A stretch of DNA of 64,000 bases from Arthrobacter stackebrandtii (GTDB lineage Bacteria > Actinomycetota > Actinomycetes > Actinomycetales > Micrococcaceae). The notes under the pieces were generated by a model. That model was not told where the DNA came from. It saw only the letters and a list, made by a program, of their open reading frames with translations, and made no database searches. Shown piece after piece: positions 25,426 to 33,162 of the stretch. The position numbers were made by a program, and so were the translations under genes. How positions within the stretch are numbered: the stretch's first letter is position 1; every line of letters begins with the position of its first letter. Location: assembly GCF_017876675.1 (NCBI RefSeq), contig NZ_JAGIOI010000001.1, positions 3,968,001 to 4,032,000 of the forward strand. Reading direction: 5' to 3'.

Positions 25426-26988
25426 ATGTCTTATCCCAAGAGCAATATTGTCCGTCCCACCCGCCGCGGTTTCCTTGGCCTGTCGCTGGCCGCCACGGCT
25501 GCGGCAGCGCTCGCTGCCTGCTCCGCCGATCCCGCAGCGGATGCGGCGAGGCGGGTCATGCCCACCGACCCCCTGGTGGCCGAGCGTGAGGCGCTGCGGC
25601 CGTCGTCGGGCGTGACGGTTGCGCACGTCCTGGAGGCGGGCACCGCCTCCACCACCCTGGATGGACAGTCCGTGTCCACGTGGGGCTACAACGGAGCGTT
25701 CACCGCCCCCACGCTGCGTGCCCGGGCCGGTGACCGGCTGCAGGTCACCGTGCGCAACGCCCTGCCTGAGCCGACCAGCGTCCATTGGCACGGGCTGGCG
25801 CTTCGCAACAATGACGACGGCGTCCCCGGCCTGACGGAGGAGGCGGCCGCGCCGGGTGGCGCGCATGTGTACGACTTCAAGCTGCCGCACCCCGGCACGT
25901 ATTGGCACCACTCCCATGTGGAGATGCAGCGAGAGCGCGCCCTGTACGGGGCCCTGGTTGTGGAAGATCCCCAGGAGCCGCTTGAGTACGACCGCGACTG
26001 GGTCATCGTGCTGGATGACTGGGTGGACGGTGTGGGAGGGACCCCGGACGACGTGATGGCCGAGCTCTCTGAGGGCATGGGGGCGATGGCGGGCATGGAC
26101 CACTCGGCCATGGAGGGGATGGGCCACGGTGACGGGCCCATGCTGATGGGCCGCCACATGCTCATGGGGGCGCGCAGCGACTACCTGGGCGGGGATGCCG
26201 GTGACGTCTATGTCCCGCACCACTTGTTCAACGGCCGATCCTCCGATTCCCCGGAGATCTTTGAGGCCAAGGCCGGCGAGCGCATCCGGATGCGCATCAT
26301 CAACGCCGCCGGGGACACCGCCTACCGGGTGGGGCTGCCGGGGCAGGCGCTTACCCTGACCCACAGCGACGGCTTCCCGGTCCAGCAAACCCAGGCCGAC
26401 GCCGTCGTGCTTGGCATGGGCGAGCGCATTGATGCCCTCCTGACTGTCAGGGAGGGGCAGACGCCGGTGCTGGCGCTGGCAGAGGGCAAAGGCCAGCTGG
26501 CCTACGGACTTGTCAGCACGGGGACGGGTGAGGCTCCAACGGTGGAGGGGCTGCCGCAGGGCTTGGCGGGGACCGTGCTCGACGGCGGAAAGCTCACCGC
26601 GGATCCTGCGGTGCTCCTGCCGAAACGCAAGGCTGACCGCAGGCACGAGCTGCGGCTGACCGGCGGGATGGCAAAGTACGACTGGGGCATCAACGGGCGC
26701 CGCTTCGACATGGACAAGCCGTTCGAACACAGTTTCGATCTGCGGGCCGGCGAGCGCGTGCAGGTCACGTTCATCAATGACACTGACATGTGGCACCCCA
26801 TGCACATCCACGGGCACACGTTCCAGATTGGTGAGGCGGGCGCACGCAAGGACACGGTGATTGTGCGGCCCGGCGAGACGGTGGTGGTTCACTTTGATGC
26901 CGACAACCCGGGGCAATGGCTCACACACTGCCACAACGCGTACCACGCAGAGCGCGGCATGATGGGAGTGTTCTCCTACCTCAAGTAG
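25426..26988 (+). CDS. Multicopper oxidase, Tat-exported lipoprotein (CueO/laccase-like)
   Basis: A 520-residue multicopper oxidase that likely oxidises Cu(I) or other metals outside the cell. The N terminus has twin arginines (RR at 13-14) and a lipobox ending AAC at Cys32, so Tat export and lipid anchoring are predicted. All four copper-ligand blocks are present: HWHGLALR, YWHHSHVEMQ, MWHPMHIHGHTF and HCHNAYHAERGMM (type 1 Cys-His-Met). A Met/His-rich stretch lies mid-protein (MAGMDHSAMEGMGHG). The start follows GAGGAA at a good distance. It belongs with the upstream copper ATPase. Confidence 0.95.
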   Translation: MSYPKSNIVRPTRRGFLGLSLAATAAAALAACSADPAADAARRVMPTDPLVAEREALRPSSGVTVAHVLEAGTASTTLDGQSVSTWGYNGAFTAPTLRARAGDRLQVTVRNALPEPTSVHWHGLALRNNDDGVPGLTEEAAAPGGAHVYDFKLPHPGTYWHHSHVEMQRERALYGALVVEDPQEPLEYDRDWVIVLDDWVDGVGGTPDDVMAELSEGMGAMAGMDHSAMEGMGHGDGPMLMGRHMLMGARSDYLGGDAGDVYVPHHLFNGRSSDSPEIFEAKAGERIRMRIINAAGDTAYRVGLPGQALTLTHSDGFPVQQTQADAVVLGMGERIDALLTVREGQTPVLALAEGKGQLAYGLVSTGTGEAPTVEGLPQGLAGTVLDGGKLTADPAVLLPKRKADRRHELRLTGGMAKYDWGINGRRFDMDKPFEHSFDLRAGERVQVTFINDTDMWHPMHIHGHTFQIGEAGARKDTVIVRPGETVVVHFDADNPGQWLTHCHNAYHAERGMMGVFSYLK

Positions 26989-27129
26989 TGCCGGAGGGGC
27001 CGGGCCGGCGTCGTGCACCGTGGCGCCGCCGGCAGGGCCGCGGCCGCAGGATCTGCAGGCGTATAATTTCCTGCATCCACGGGAACAGATTCCTGACAGC
27101 AGCCGGCGCCGGCCCTCTATAGAATCCAG

Positions 27130-27906
27130 GTGGTTCGCATGCGGACCGAAATCAGCGAGAAATGGGTGCGCGCCATGGTGGGCGGCACCGCCGTGGTGGA
27201 CAGCCGGGCGCCGATGCTCTACTGGGAGCAGAAGTTCCCCATCCCTGCCTACGCCTTCGCCCCGGAAGACATCCGCATGGACCTGCTCACCCCGTCCACG
27301 GCAGCCCCGGCGGGGCCGCCAACGTTCTATAGCCCCAAGGGCCCCGTGGCCCAATGGTATGACGTACACGCCGACGGCAGGGTCCTGCCCAACGCCGCAT
27401 GGCGGAGGGACGCACCAGAGCTCGAGGGGCGCACCACCTTCAGCTGGGACCCTGCGGGCATCGACCGCTGGCTCGAGGAGGAAGAGGAGGTCCACAGCCA
27501 TCCCCGCGATCCGCACAAGCGCGTGGAGGCGCTCCCCAGCTCCCGGCACATCACGGTCTCGCTCGACGGCGTGCTGCTGGCCGACAGCACCGACCCCGTC
27601 CTGCTCTTTGAAACCTACCTGCCCACCCGCTACTACCTGCCCCGCGCAGACGTGCGCCTGGACCTGATGAGCCGCGGAAACAACCGCAGCCACTGCCCCT
27701 ACAAGGGATATGCCGAAGACTACTGGGATGCGCCGGGGTCGCCTTCCGTCGCCTGGGCCTACCCGGACCCGTATCCCGCTGTGGCGCGCATCAAGGACAG
27801 GATCTCCTTCTACAACGAATCCGTGGACATCACCGTCGACGGGCTGGCTGTCCCGCGGCCCCGCTCCATCTTCTCCAACACGAAGAACCGGCCCAGCGAC
27901 GGCTAG
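27130..27906 (+). CDS. Tandem DUF427 domain protein
   Basis: A 258-residue protein with two DUF427-like halves. The first holds KWVRAMVGGTAVVDSRAPML. The second holds HITVSLDGVLLADSTDPVLLFE, then the signature YYLPRADVRLDLMSRG, CPYKGYAEDYW and the end DRISFYNESVDITVDG. The family is of unknown biochemical function. The GTG at 27130 is used; an ATG at 27139 is an alternative. A perfect TATAAT at 27062-27067 may be its -10, but no -35 match is evident. Confidence 0.85.
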   Translation: MVRMRTEISEKWVRAMVGGTAVVDSRAPMLYWEQKFPIPAYAFAPEDIRMDLLTPSTAAPAGPPTFYSPKGPVAQWYDVHADGRVLPNAAWRRDAPELEGRTTFSWDPAGIDRWLEEEEEVHSHPRDPHKRVEALPSSRHITVSLDGVLLADSTDPVLLFETYLPTRYYLPRADVRLDLMSRGNNRSHCPYKGYAEDYWDAPGSPSVAWAYPDPYPAVARIKDRISFYNESVDITVDGLAVPRPRSIFSNTKNRPSDG

Positions 27907-27934
27907 TAGCGGCGCATGGGCAGATAATGGAAGC

Positions 27935-28255
27935 ATGGACTTTGAACTGCGCACCATCCCCGGTTGCCCCAACGATGCCGCAGCCAAGGCACTCTTCAGC
28001 GAGGCGCTCTCGCTGGAAGGCTTTGCCCCAGCGGCGCTCGCCGTCAGGGAGGTTCGTAATGACGATGAGGCGGCAGCCCTGAACTTCCACGGCTCCCCCA
28101 CCTTCGCCGTCAACGGCCGCGACCTGTTCCCCACCGACAATGAACCTGCCGTGACGTGCCGGGTTTACCCCACACCTGCGGGCCTGCGCGGCAACCCCGA
28201 ACTGGGCACACTGCGCAGCGCCATCCGCGAAGCAGCCGGCCGGTCCGCGGTCTAG
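27935..28255 (+). CDS. Small thioredoxin-fold-like protein
   Basis: A 106-residue protein. FELRTIPGCPN at the start and GSPTFAVNGRDLFP in the middle, followed by TCRVYPTPAGLRG, resemble small thioredoxin-fold proteins related to alkylmercury-lyase-like sequences. Only one Cys (in PGCPN) is where a redox site would be, so it is not an ordinary thioredoxin. It starts with ATG after ATGGAAGC, 28 bases downstream of the DUF427 gene on the same strand. Substrate and role are unknown. Confidence 0.75.
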   Translation: MDFELRTIPGCPNDAAAKALFSEALSLEGFAPAALAVREVRNDDEAAALNFHGSPTFAVNGRDLFPTDNEPAVTCRVYPTPAGLRGNPELGTLRSAIREAAGRSAV

Positions 28256-28307
28256 CGGGGGCCGGGCGATCTGGCCCCGGACCCTGGACCCGCAGGCTGC
28301 CGCCACG

Positions 28308-29960
28308 TCATTCGGCAGCCCGGTCCCACAACCCCGCATCCAGTGCAAACAACGTGGCGGTTACCCTGTTGCTCGCACCGGTCTTCACATAGATGTGCTC
28401 CACATGGTTCCGGGCGGTCTTTGGCGCAATGACGAGTGCCGCGGCGATCGACTTGTTGTCCATCCCGCGGCACAACAGCCGCAGCACCTCAAGCTCCCTG
28501 GCCGTCAGCGAAGACGGCAGGGAACGCCGTCGTGCCTCCTTGAACCCGGCAGCCGCAAGGACGGAGTCGACGGCGGCTCCCGCCAACCTGCCCGCCCCGG
28601 ACTCCGCACGCAGGCGTCCCGCGGCATCCGCCGGCAGCAGCCCCGGCCGGTGCGGACGCGGCTCAAGCATGCTCTGGTAGGCGTCGGCCGCGGCCAGGAT
28701 GCACTGCCCCGGGTCCAGCTCACCCGCACCCAGGCCGCGCGGATAGCCCGATCCGTCAAGCCGCTCCCGGTGCGCACCGGCCAGCTCGGCCACGCGGTGC
28801 ATGCCCGGCACCCGGCCCAGGATGCGCCCGCTCAGGAACGGGTACAACTGCAGGCGCTCGCGGTCCACGGCCGAGAGCGGTCCGGGCTTGTCCCAGATGC
28901 CGTTGGAGACACCCATCCGGCCCAGGTCGTGGACCCAGCCGGCGCGGCGGACGGCCAGGACCTCCGCACTGCTGCAGCCTTGGTGCACGGCGGCCTGCGC
29001 GGCGAGCGCCGACACCTGCCGCGAATGCCCCGCCGTCCACGGCGATTTCAGGTCGGCAAAGTCGCCCATGGCCGCCAGCACGCCATCCAGCTCCGCAGCT
29101 GTGAGGGCCGACTCTGCCGGGGCCGCCGCCAGCGCAGCCGGCCACGGGTCAAGCGCCAGCAGACCTTCCGTCAGCCCTGCGGCCCGGGCGCAAAAGACAT
29201 CGGCAAGCTCCGGGTCGAACTGGGTGCCCCGGCGCTCCCTGACAATGCCAACGGCAGCGTCCAGGCCCGCGTTGCGCAGGAAAACCTCCACGGTGTCGGC
29301 CAGCTGTGCAATGCGCATCTCCACGGGAATGTCGACGCCGGACACCCCAGCGGGCAGGCCCCGCCCGTCCCAGCGTTCAAAGGTGTGGCGCAGGATGCCC
29401 GGCAGCTCCGCGTCGAGCCCCACCCTGTCTGCCAGGCGCCCTGCAGAGGTGCAGTGCGAGGAGATCAACGCCCGAACAGCCGTGGTTGCCGTGGCCGCAA
29501 ACTGGGAGCGGCGCACGGTGCGCTGCAGCAGGGGCAGCCCGGTGCCGGTGTGGCGCAGCATCAGCGAGAGCATGGGCAGCCCGTGGGCGTCGATGAAGTA
29601 GTAGTCGGCACGGAAAGCGATGTCGTCGCCAAACAGGGCGGCGAGTTCGTGGGAATCCGCATGGCAGCCGATCCAGGCGAGCAGGTTCGCATAAAAGATG
29701 CGGCCCCGTGGCTGCTCCGGGATGCCCAGCGTGTCCGCGATGCGCAGTCCCAGTAGCGTGGCCCGCAGCATGTGCTCCATGGGCTGGCCCAGCCCCAGGT
29801 CGATGGCCAACGACAGGGCCGCCAGCATTTCGCTGCGGCGGGCGGCCGGTTCCACCCGGTGGTCAGGGGCGCCCTGCCCGGCGCCGCTGCGTGCCGCGGA
29901 GCCCTCCGGGACAGGCCCGGAGGGCTGTCCCTTGGCAACGCCCGAACCGTGGTCAGCCAC
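28308..29960 (-). CDS. Tandem HD-GYP-type phosphohydrolase fused to a LuxR helix-turn-helix
   Basis: A 550-residue protein. Residues about 60-260 look like a decayed HD-GYP unit (FERWDGRGLPAG near 195-205, then IPVEMRIAQLADTVEVF). Residues 311-435 are a full HD-GYP domain: HSRQVSAL, WVHDLGRMG (HD at 344-345) and HRERLDGSGYPRG (397-409). The last 65 residues are a LuxR DNA-binding domain (LTARELEVLRLLCRGMDNKS ... ARNHVEHIYVKTG). HD-GYP enzymes hydrolyse cyclic di-GMP, so this may be a one-protein nucleotide-responsive regulator. The start is GTG, with TAGAAT six bases before it, suggesting a leaderless mRNA. Confidence 0.88.
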   Translation of the reverse strand: MADHGSGVAKGQPSGPVPEGSAARSGAGQGAPDHRVEPAARRSEMLAALSLAIDLGLGQPMEHMLRATLLGLRIADTLGIPEQPRGRIFYANLLAWIGCHADSHELAALFGDDIAFRADYYFIDAHGLPMLSLMLRHTGTGLPLLQRTVRRSQFAATATTAVRALISSHCTSAGRLADRVGLDAELPGILRHTFERWDGRGLPAGVSGVDIPVEMRIAQLADTVEVFLRNAGLDAAVGIVRERRGTQFDPELADVFCARAAGLTEGLLALDPWPAALAAAPAESALTAAELDGVLAAMGDFADLKSPWTAGHSRQVSALAAQAAVHQGCSSAEVLAVRRAGWVHDLGRMGVSNGIWDKPGPLSAVDRERLQLYPFLSGRILGRVPGMHRVAELAGAHRERLDGSGYPRGLGAGELDPGQCILAAADAYQSMLEPRPHRPGLLPADAAGRLRAESGAGRLAGAAVDSVLAAAGFKEARRRSLPSSLTARELEVLRLLCRGMDNKSIAAALVIAPKTARNHVEHIYVKTGASNRVTATLFALDAGLWDRAAE

Positions 29961-30019
29961 CTGTTAATTCTAGGGTCGGTCCGTGCGCACGGCACGCGTG
30001 AATATTGGCCGTCAGGGGC

Positions 30020-30382
30020 TCAGTAGCTGAACGACACAACGGCGTCCTCCCCGATCCAGTCCCACATCTGCACGGTCCCGCCCGCGGCCGCATTCGCGGC
30101 GAAGCCGGTGCGGTCCACCTTCCGGGCATCCAGGCAGATGGGGCAGACCAGGAACTTCCCGCCGGCAGCCTCGTAACGGGACAGCAGTCCGGACAGCGGC
30201 GGGCATCCGTCGCACGCCACCACGTTGGCGAAGCCGCTGAGGGCAATCCGAACGGCCTCCTTCGTCAGGAACATCAGAGTCTGCCGCCCTTGCTCGGCGG
30301 CGCCAACCGCCACGAGGAACGCCACGGTGACGCGCTCCGGATCTTCCAGCCCCGTGCACAGGCTGATGACTGCCTTGTTCAT
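30020..30382 (-). CDS. DsrE-family protein
   Basis: A 120-residue protein of the DsrE/DsrF-like sulfur-relay fold. MNKAVISLCTGLEDPERVTV and FLVAVGAAEQGRQTLMFLT resemble the family start; cysteines occur in VACDGCPPLSG and FLVCPICLDARK (a CPIC motif). Family members carry or transfer sulfur, but many stand-alone ones are uncharacterised. The ATG at 30382 overlaps the stop of the upstream gene (ATGA), so the two are translated together. GGAAGG precedes the start. Confidence 0.82.
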   Translation of the reverse strand: MNKAVISLCTGLEDPERVTVAFLVAVGAAEQGRQTLMFLTKEAVRIALSGFANVVACDGCPPLSGLLSRYEAAGGKFLVCPICLDARKVDRTGFAANAAAGGTVQMWDWIGEDAVVSFSY

Positions 30383-31155
30383 GATGTGGTCCTTCCGAGG
30401 TGTGCCCCCGTGTGGGCGGCTTGTTGTTTGGAGGGGGCTGGTTGTGTGCGGGCTGGTGCGGTGGAGGGGAAATGCAGGCTCATGTCCGCGACGAAGAGGC
30501 CCCTTTGCGGAAGCCAAAAGTCGCCGAGGTGTAGCTGTTGCGGCAGCGGTTTTGGCGCCCCGGCGTCGGTGCCGTCGATTACGGCATGGCTGGCCTTGAC
30601 CACCCACACCCGCATGGGCCGCGCCTGGTACGTCTGCCCATTCGGCACCGTCCCGGCCAGCCGCAGCGTCCCCGCATGCAGGGCAGGTCCCATGAACCTG
30701 CCCATGCCGGCCAGCACGGCGGGCCGCCCCCAGAACCCCTCGGGAAGGAGGCCTGCCGCGGTGGTGAGGGCCGCCGTCGAACGCGTTTCCTTCAGTTCAA
30801 GGCTCCACCGCACGACGCCGGGCACGCCCACCGTGAGTGCGAAGGGACCCTCCCAGTGACGTTCCACCGGGGTGAGGGCGGTCCCGGCGAGGTCGGCGCC
30901 AAAGTAGCGGGCGCAGCTTTGCTCGGGCGGGGCGTCGGCGTAGATGGTCCAGCCGGCGTTGGGGCGGAAGAGCCACAGTGCAGCGTAGGCGGGTCCGATG
31001 GAACTGGCCGGGAAGCGCCGGAACGCCAGACAGTGTCCTGAGCTGAACGGCATGCCCATGAGGGCGTAGCCGCTGAGCCGTTCGTCGGTCCCGGGAGGCA
31101 ATGCGGCGGTGGTCTCGGCAAGTGCTGCGCAGTCCCGGGGTGATGGTGTGGCCAT
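30379..31155 (-). CDS. Hypothetical protein coupled to DsrE gene
   Basis: A 258-residue protein starting MATPSPRDCAAL. It has GMPFSSGHCLAFRRFPASS, WTIYADAPPEQSCARYF and a central block that ends WGRPAVLAGMGRFM. There is no signal peptide or membrane segment and I do not recognise a family. It shares a 4-base overlap with the DsrE gene, so the products probably act together. The start at 31155 is chosen because the upstream 24 codons lie in poorly coding sequence. Function is not predicted. Confidence 0.7.
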   Translation of the reverse strand: MATPSPRDCAALAETTAALPPGTDERLSGYALMGMPFSSGHCLAFRRFPASSIGPAYAALWLFRPNAGWTIYADAPPEQSCARYFGADLAGTALTPVERHWEGPFALTVGVPGVVRWSLELKETRSTAALTTAAGLLPEGFWGRPAVLAGMGRFMGPALHAGTLRLAGTVPNGQTYQARPMRVWVVKASHAVIDGTDAGAPKPLPQQLHLGDFWLPQRGLFVADMSLHFPSTAPARTQPAPSKQQAAHTGAHLGRTTS

Positions 31156-31296
31156 GATGAGCTCCTTCACGTTGTGTGAAAAAGCGTAGGTCCGCCGGGC
31201 GGCGCACGCATGGGGCATCTGCCCCATCTTTGGGTCTCAGCAGCCGCCACCACGAGGAAAGCGGCCATACGCGTGTCGGGCCCCCGTACCCGCGCC

Positions 31297-31433
31297 GAGT
31301 TCTGAGCGCGCCGACAATCTGGGCCCCACGAGTTCTGATGTCCCCACCGTATTCTGACGTCCCCACCCATTTGTACGGTTTTACCCATGCATGTCGACGC
31401 AGAGGTCAGAACACGATGCAGACGTCAGAACTC
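31297..31433. repeat. Cluster of short direct and inverted repeats
   Basis: TTCTGA(T/C)GTCCCCACC occurs at 31333-31348 and 31352-31367, a 19-base period. A partial GAGTTCTGA is at 31297, with a second at 31330. Inverted copies (GTCAGAA) lie at 31405-31411 and 31424-31430, the latter within GACGTCAGAACTC at 31421-31433. The cluster lies upstream of the DsrE operon with no gene of its own. It may be a binding array or a decayed mobile-element end. Confidence 0.6.
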
Positions 31434-31598
31434 AGCACACCAAGGTCATCCCGTGAGAGTGGATCCCACCCAGAAATTGCGGGGAACGGGACGGCAGTGC
31501 GCGATTTCACGCTATTTCAACCGAAACCCAACTTTGCAGGCCGCCAGGCGTTGGCGGAACACCGGAGATTGCCACCACGGGGATGCCCCGCGGCCTGC

Positions 31599-31820
31599 TC
31601 AGCGGTCGATGGGCGGCTGCTGTGGCGACATCGGGTCGGGTGGGAAGACCGGCTCCGGCGGGACCGGATGCGGATACGGTTCGTTCGGATCCGGCGGGCG
31701 GTACGGGTCAGGCGGCTGGGTGGGATCAGGCGGGTACGGCGGCTGGGTGGGATCGGGGTGGCGGGGCCTGTCAGGATAGGGAATGCTGGCCCGCACCGCC
31801 CGCCCCTCGCTAGGTGTCAT
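31599..31820 (-). CDS. Proline-rich small protein
   Basis: A 73-residue frame. After MTPSEGRAVRASIPYPDRP it consists of repeated Pro/Asp/Tyr units (such as DPTQPPYPPDPTQPPDPY), likely unstructured. The ATG at 31820 lies 20 bases after the end of the 54-residue gene upstream. No family is recognised. Low complexity makes the coding call uncertain, although the repeat units hold frame throughout. Confidence 0.45.
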   Translation of the reverse strand: MTPSEGRAVRASIPYPDRPRHPDPTQPPYPPDPTQPPDPYRPPDPNEPYPHPVPPEPVFPPDPMSPQQPPIDR

Positions 31821-31840
31821 GGGTGGCTCGCTTTCATCTG

Positions 31841-32005
31841 TCAGGCGCCGGTCCTGCGCGGTTCGATGTCCGGGTCGCCTGTGGTCTCTTCCTCCAGAAG
31901 TTCGGGTTCGGGCACGATCAGCTTGATGAAGTCCTCCACCGCTGAGTGCTTCCCGTCCGGATGGTTTTCCGTTGCCGGGTTCTCTTCGACTGGGTGCTTG
32001 CTCAT
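31841..32005 (-). CDS. Small acidic protein, 54 residues
   Basis: This frame reads MSKHPVEENPATENHPDGKH, then SAVEDFIKLIVPEPELLEEE and ends DIEPRRTGA. The composition is strongly acidic with one short amphipathic stretch (VEDFIKLIVPEPELL). It is preceded by only a weak ribosome site. Position just before the proline-rich gene and good third-base GC support coding. No family recognised; a small adaptor-like role is possible but unproven. Confidence 0.5.
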   Translation of the reverse strand: MSKHPVEENPATENHPDGKHSAVEDFIKLIVPEPELLEEETTGDPDIEPRRTGA

Positions 32006-32177
32006 GTACCAACGCTACGCCGCGCGAAAAGGTGAGGGAATAGTTTTTGGCGGAAGGACGCCGTCGGGCATCCCCCCGGGGATTCCGGTTTGATGAATCC
32101 AGCGGGACAACACAGACAAGACGCAGGCTTCACTGGCATAGTTCATATCCACACAAAAAGTGAACCTGGAGGCATGC

Positions 32178-32870
32178 ATGCGCAAAAAACTGATCTTGGC
32201 AGGGGTCCTGCTGGTGCTGGCTGTCGCGGCGGTGTGGGGCGGCAGCGTCATCTACGCCAACGTGCAGAACAGCCGGGCGAGCAGCGAATTCACGCTTACG
32301 CCCCAGTCGCCGGAAACGGGCGGGCCAAGCGCGGGCGCAACCGCCAGCCTTGGCCCGGAAGGGTTGAACGGGACATGGAAAGTCGCGGCAGGTTCGCAGG
32401 CCGGCTACCGGGTGGACGAGGTGCTGAACGGCCAGAATGCCACCGTGGTGGGACGCACCAGCGGGGTGCAGGGCGAGGTCACCATCGACGGCACGAGCCT
32501 CACCTCGGCAAAGGTGGTCGTGGACATGAACGGGCTCGTCACCGACAGCGACAGCCGGGACAGGCAGTTCACCAGCATCGTCAAGACCCTGGACTTCCCC
32601 ACCTCGACGTTTACACTGACGGAGCCCGTGGACATTTCTGCGGTGGCAACCGGGACGGCGTCGGTCACGGCCAAGGGCGAACTGACGATCGCCGGGGCCA
32701 CGCAGGCCGTCACAGCCAGCCTCCAGGCGCAGGCCACGGCAGGCGGGGTGCAGGTGTCGGGCTCGATTCCGATCACATTCTCAGACTTTGGCATCGACGC
32801 CCCGAACCTTGGATTCGTGAAGGTGGAGAACTCCGGAACCGTGGAGATGCTGCTGGAATTGGCCAAATAG
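32178..32870 (+). CDS. YceI-like protein with an N-terminal membrane anchor
   Basis: A 230-residue protein. After MRKK comes one hydrophobic segment (residues 5-27, LILAGVLLVLAVAAVW...) serving as anchor or signal. A flexible Ser/Pro/Gly stretch follows, then the YceI lipocalin-like barrel: GTWKVAAGSQAGYRV, TVVGRTSGVQGEV, VDMNGLVTDSDSRDRQF and a C-terminal VKVENSGTVEMLLEL. YceI proteins bind isoprenoid lipids. The ATG at 32178 follows CTGGAGG. The barrel faces outside the cell if the anchor is used as predicted. Confidence 0.88.
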   Translation: MRKKLILAGVLLVLAVAAVWGGSVIYANVQNSRASSEFTLTPQSPETGGPSAGATASLGPEGLNGTWKVAAGSQAGYRVDEVLNGQNATVVGRTSGVQGEVTIDGTSLTSAKVVVDMNGLVTDSDSRDRQFTSIVKTLDFPTSTFTLTEPVDISAVATGTASVTAKGELTIAGATQAVTASLQAQATAGGVQVSGSIPITFSDFGIDAPNLGFVKVENSGTVEMLLELAK

Positions 32871-32901
32871 GGCGGGCCCCCGGAGCCCGGCGTCCACCTG
32901 C

Positions 32902-33117
32902 TCAGTCGGCGGCGAAGGCCAGGCCGCGGCTGGCCAATTCCCCGCCCAGGATCCGTACCGCCTTGGGTCCCACACCATGCAGTGCCAGGAGATCCCCGGC
33001 ACTGCGGGCGGCCAGCTGGTCGAAGCGTGTGATGCCTGCATTGGCCAGGGCCCTTGTTGCGGGCCTGCCGATGGCCCGCGGAAATTCCGTCTCTTCCGGT
33101 GTCCCTGGATCGCTCAT
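32902..33117 (-). CDS. Helix-hairpin-helix domain protein
   Basis: A 71-residue protein with a helix-hairpin-helix motif: GRPATRALANAGITRFDQLA, then LLALHGVGPKAVRILGGEL. The GVGPKA hairpin binds nucleic-acid backbone in related proteins, and similar stand-alone domains are widespread in actinobacteria. The ATG at 33117 begins the domain; an ATG at 33159 would add 14 residues. It is convergent with the YceI gene. Its target is unknown. Confidence 0.78.
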   Translation of the reverse strand: MSDPGTPEETEFPRAIGRPATRALANAGITRFDQLAARSAGDLLALHGVGPKAVRILGGELASRGLAFAAD

Positions 33118-33162
33118 TGGCCCATTCTTGCACGGCGGAAGGTCCGGCTCCACGGACACGGT

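Noticed and set aside
25357-28140. 927-residue minus-strand frame opposite the copper oxidase
   Set aside because: The plus strand has all multicopper-oxidase ligand blocks and the DUF427 protein; the antisense frame is open only because of high GC content.
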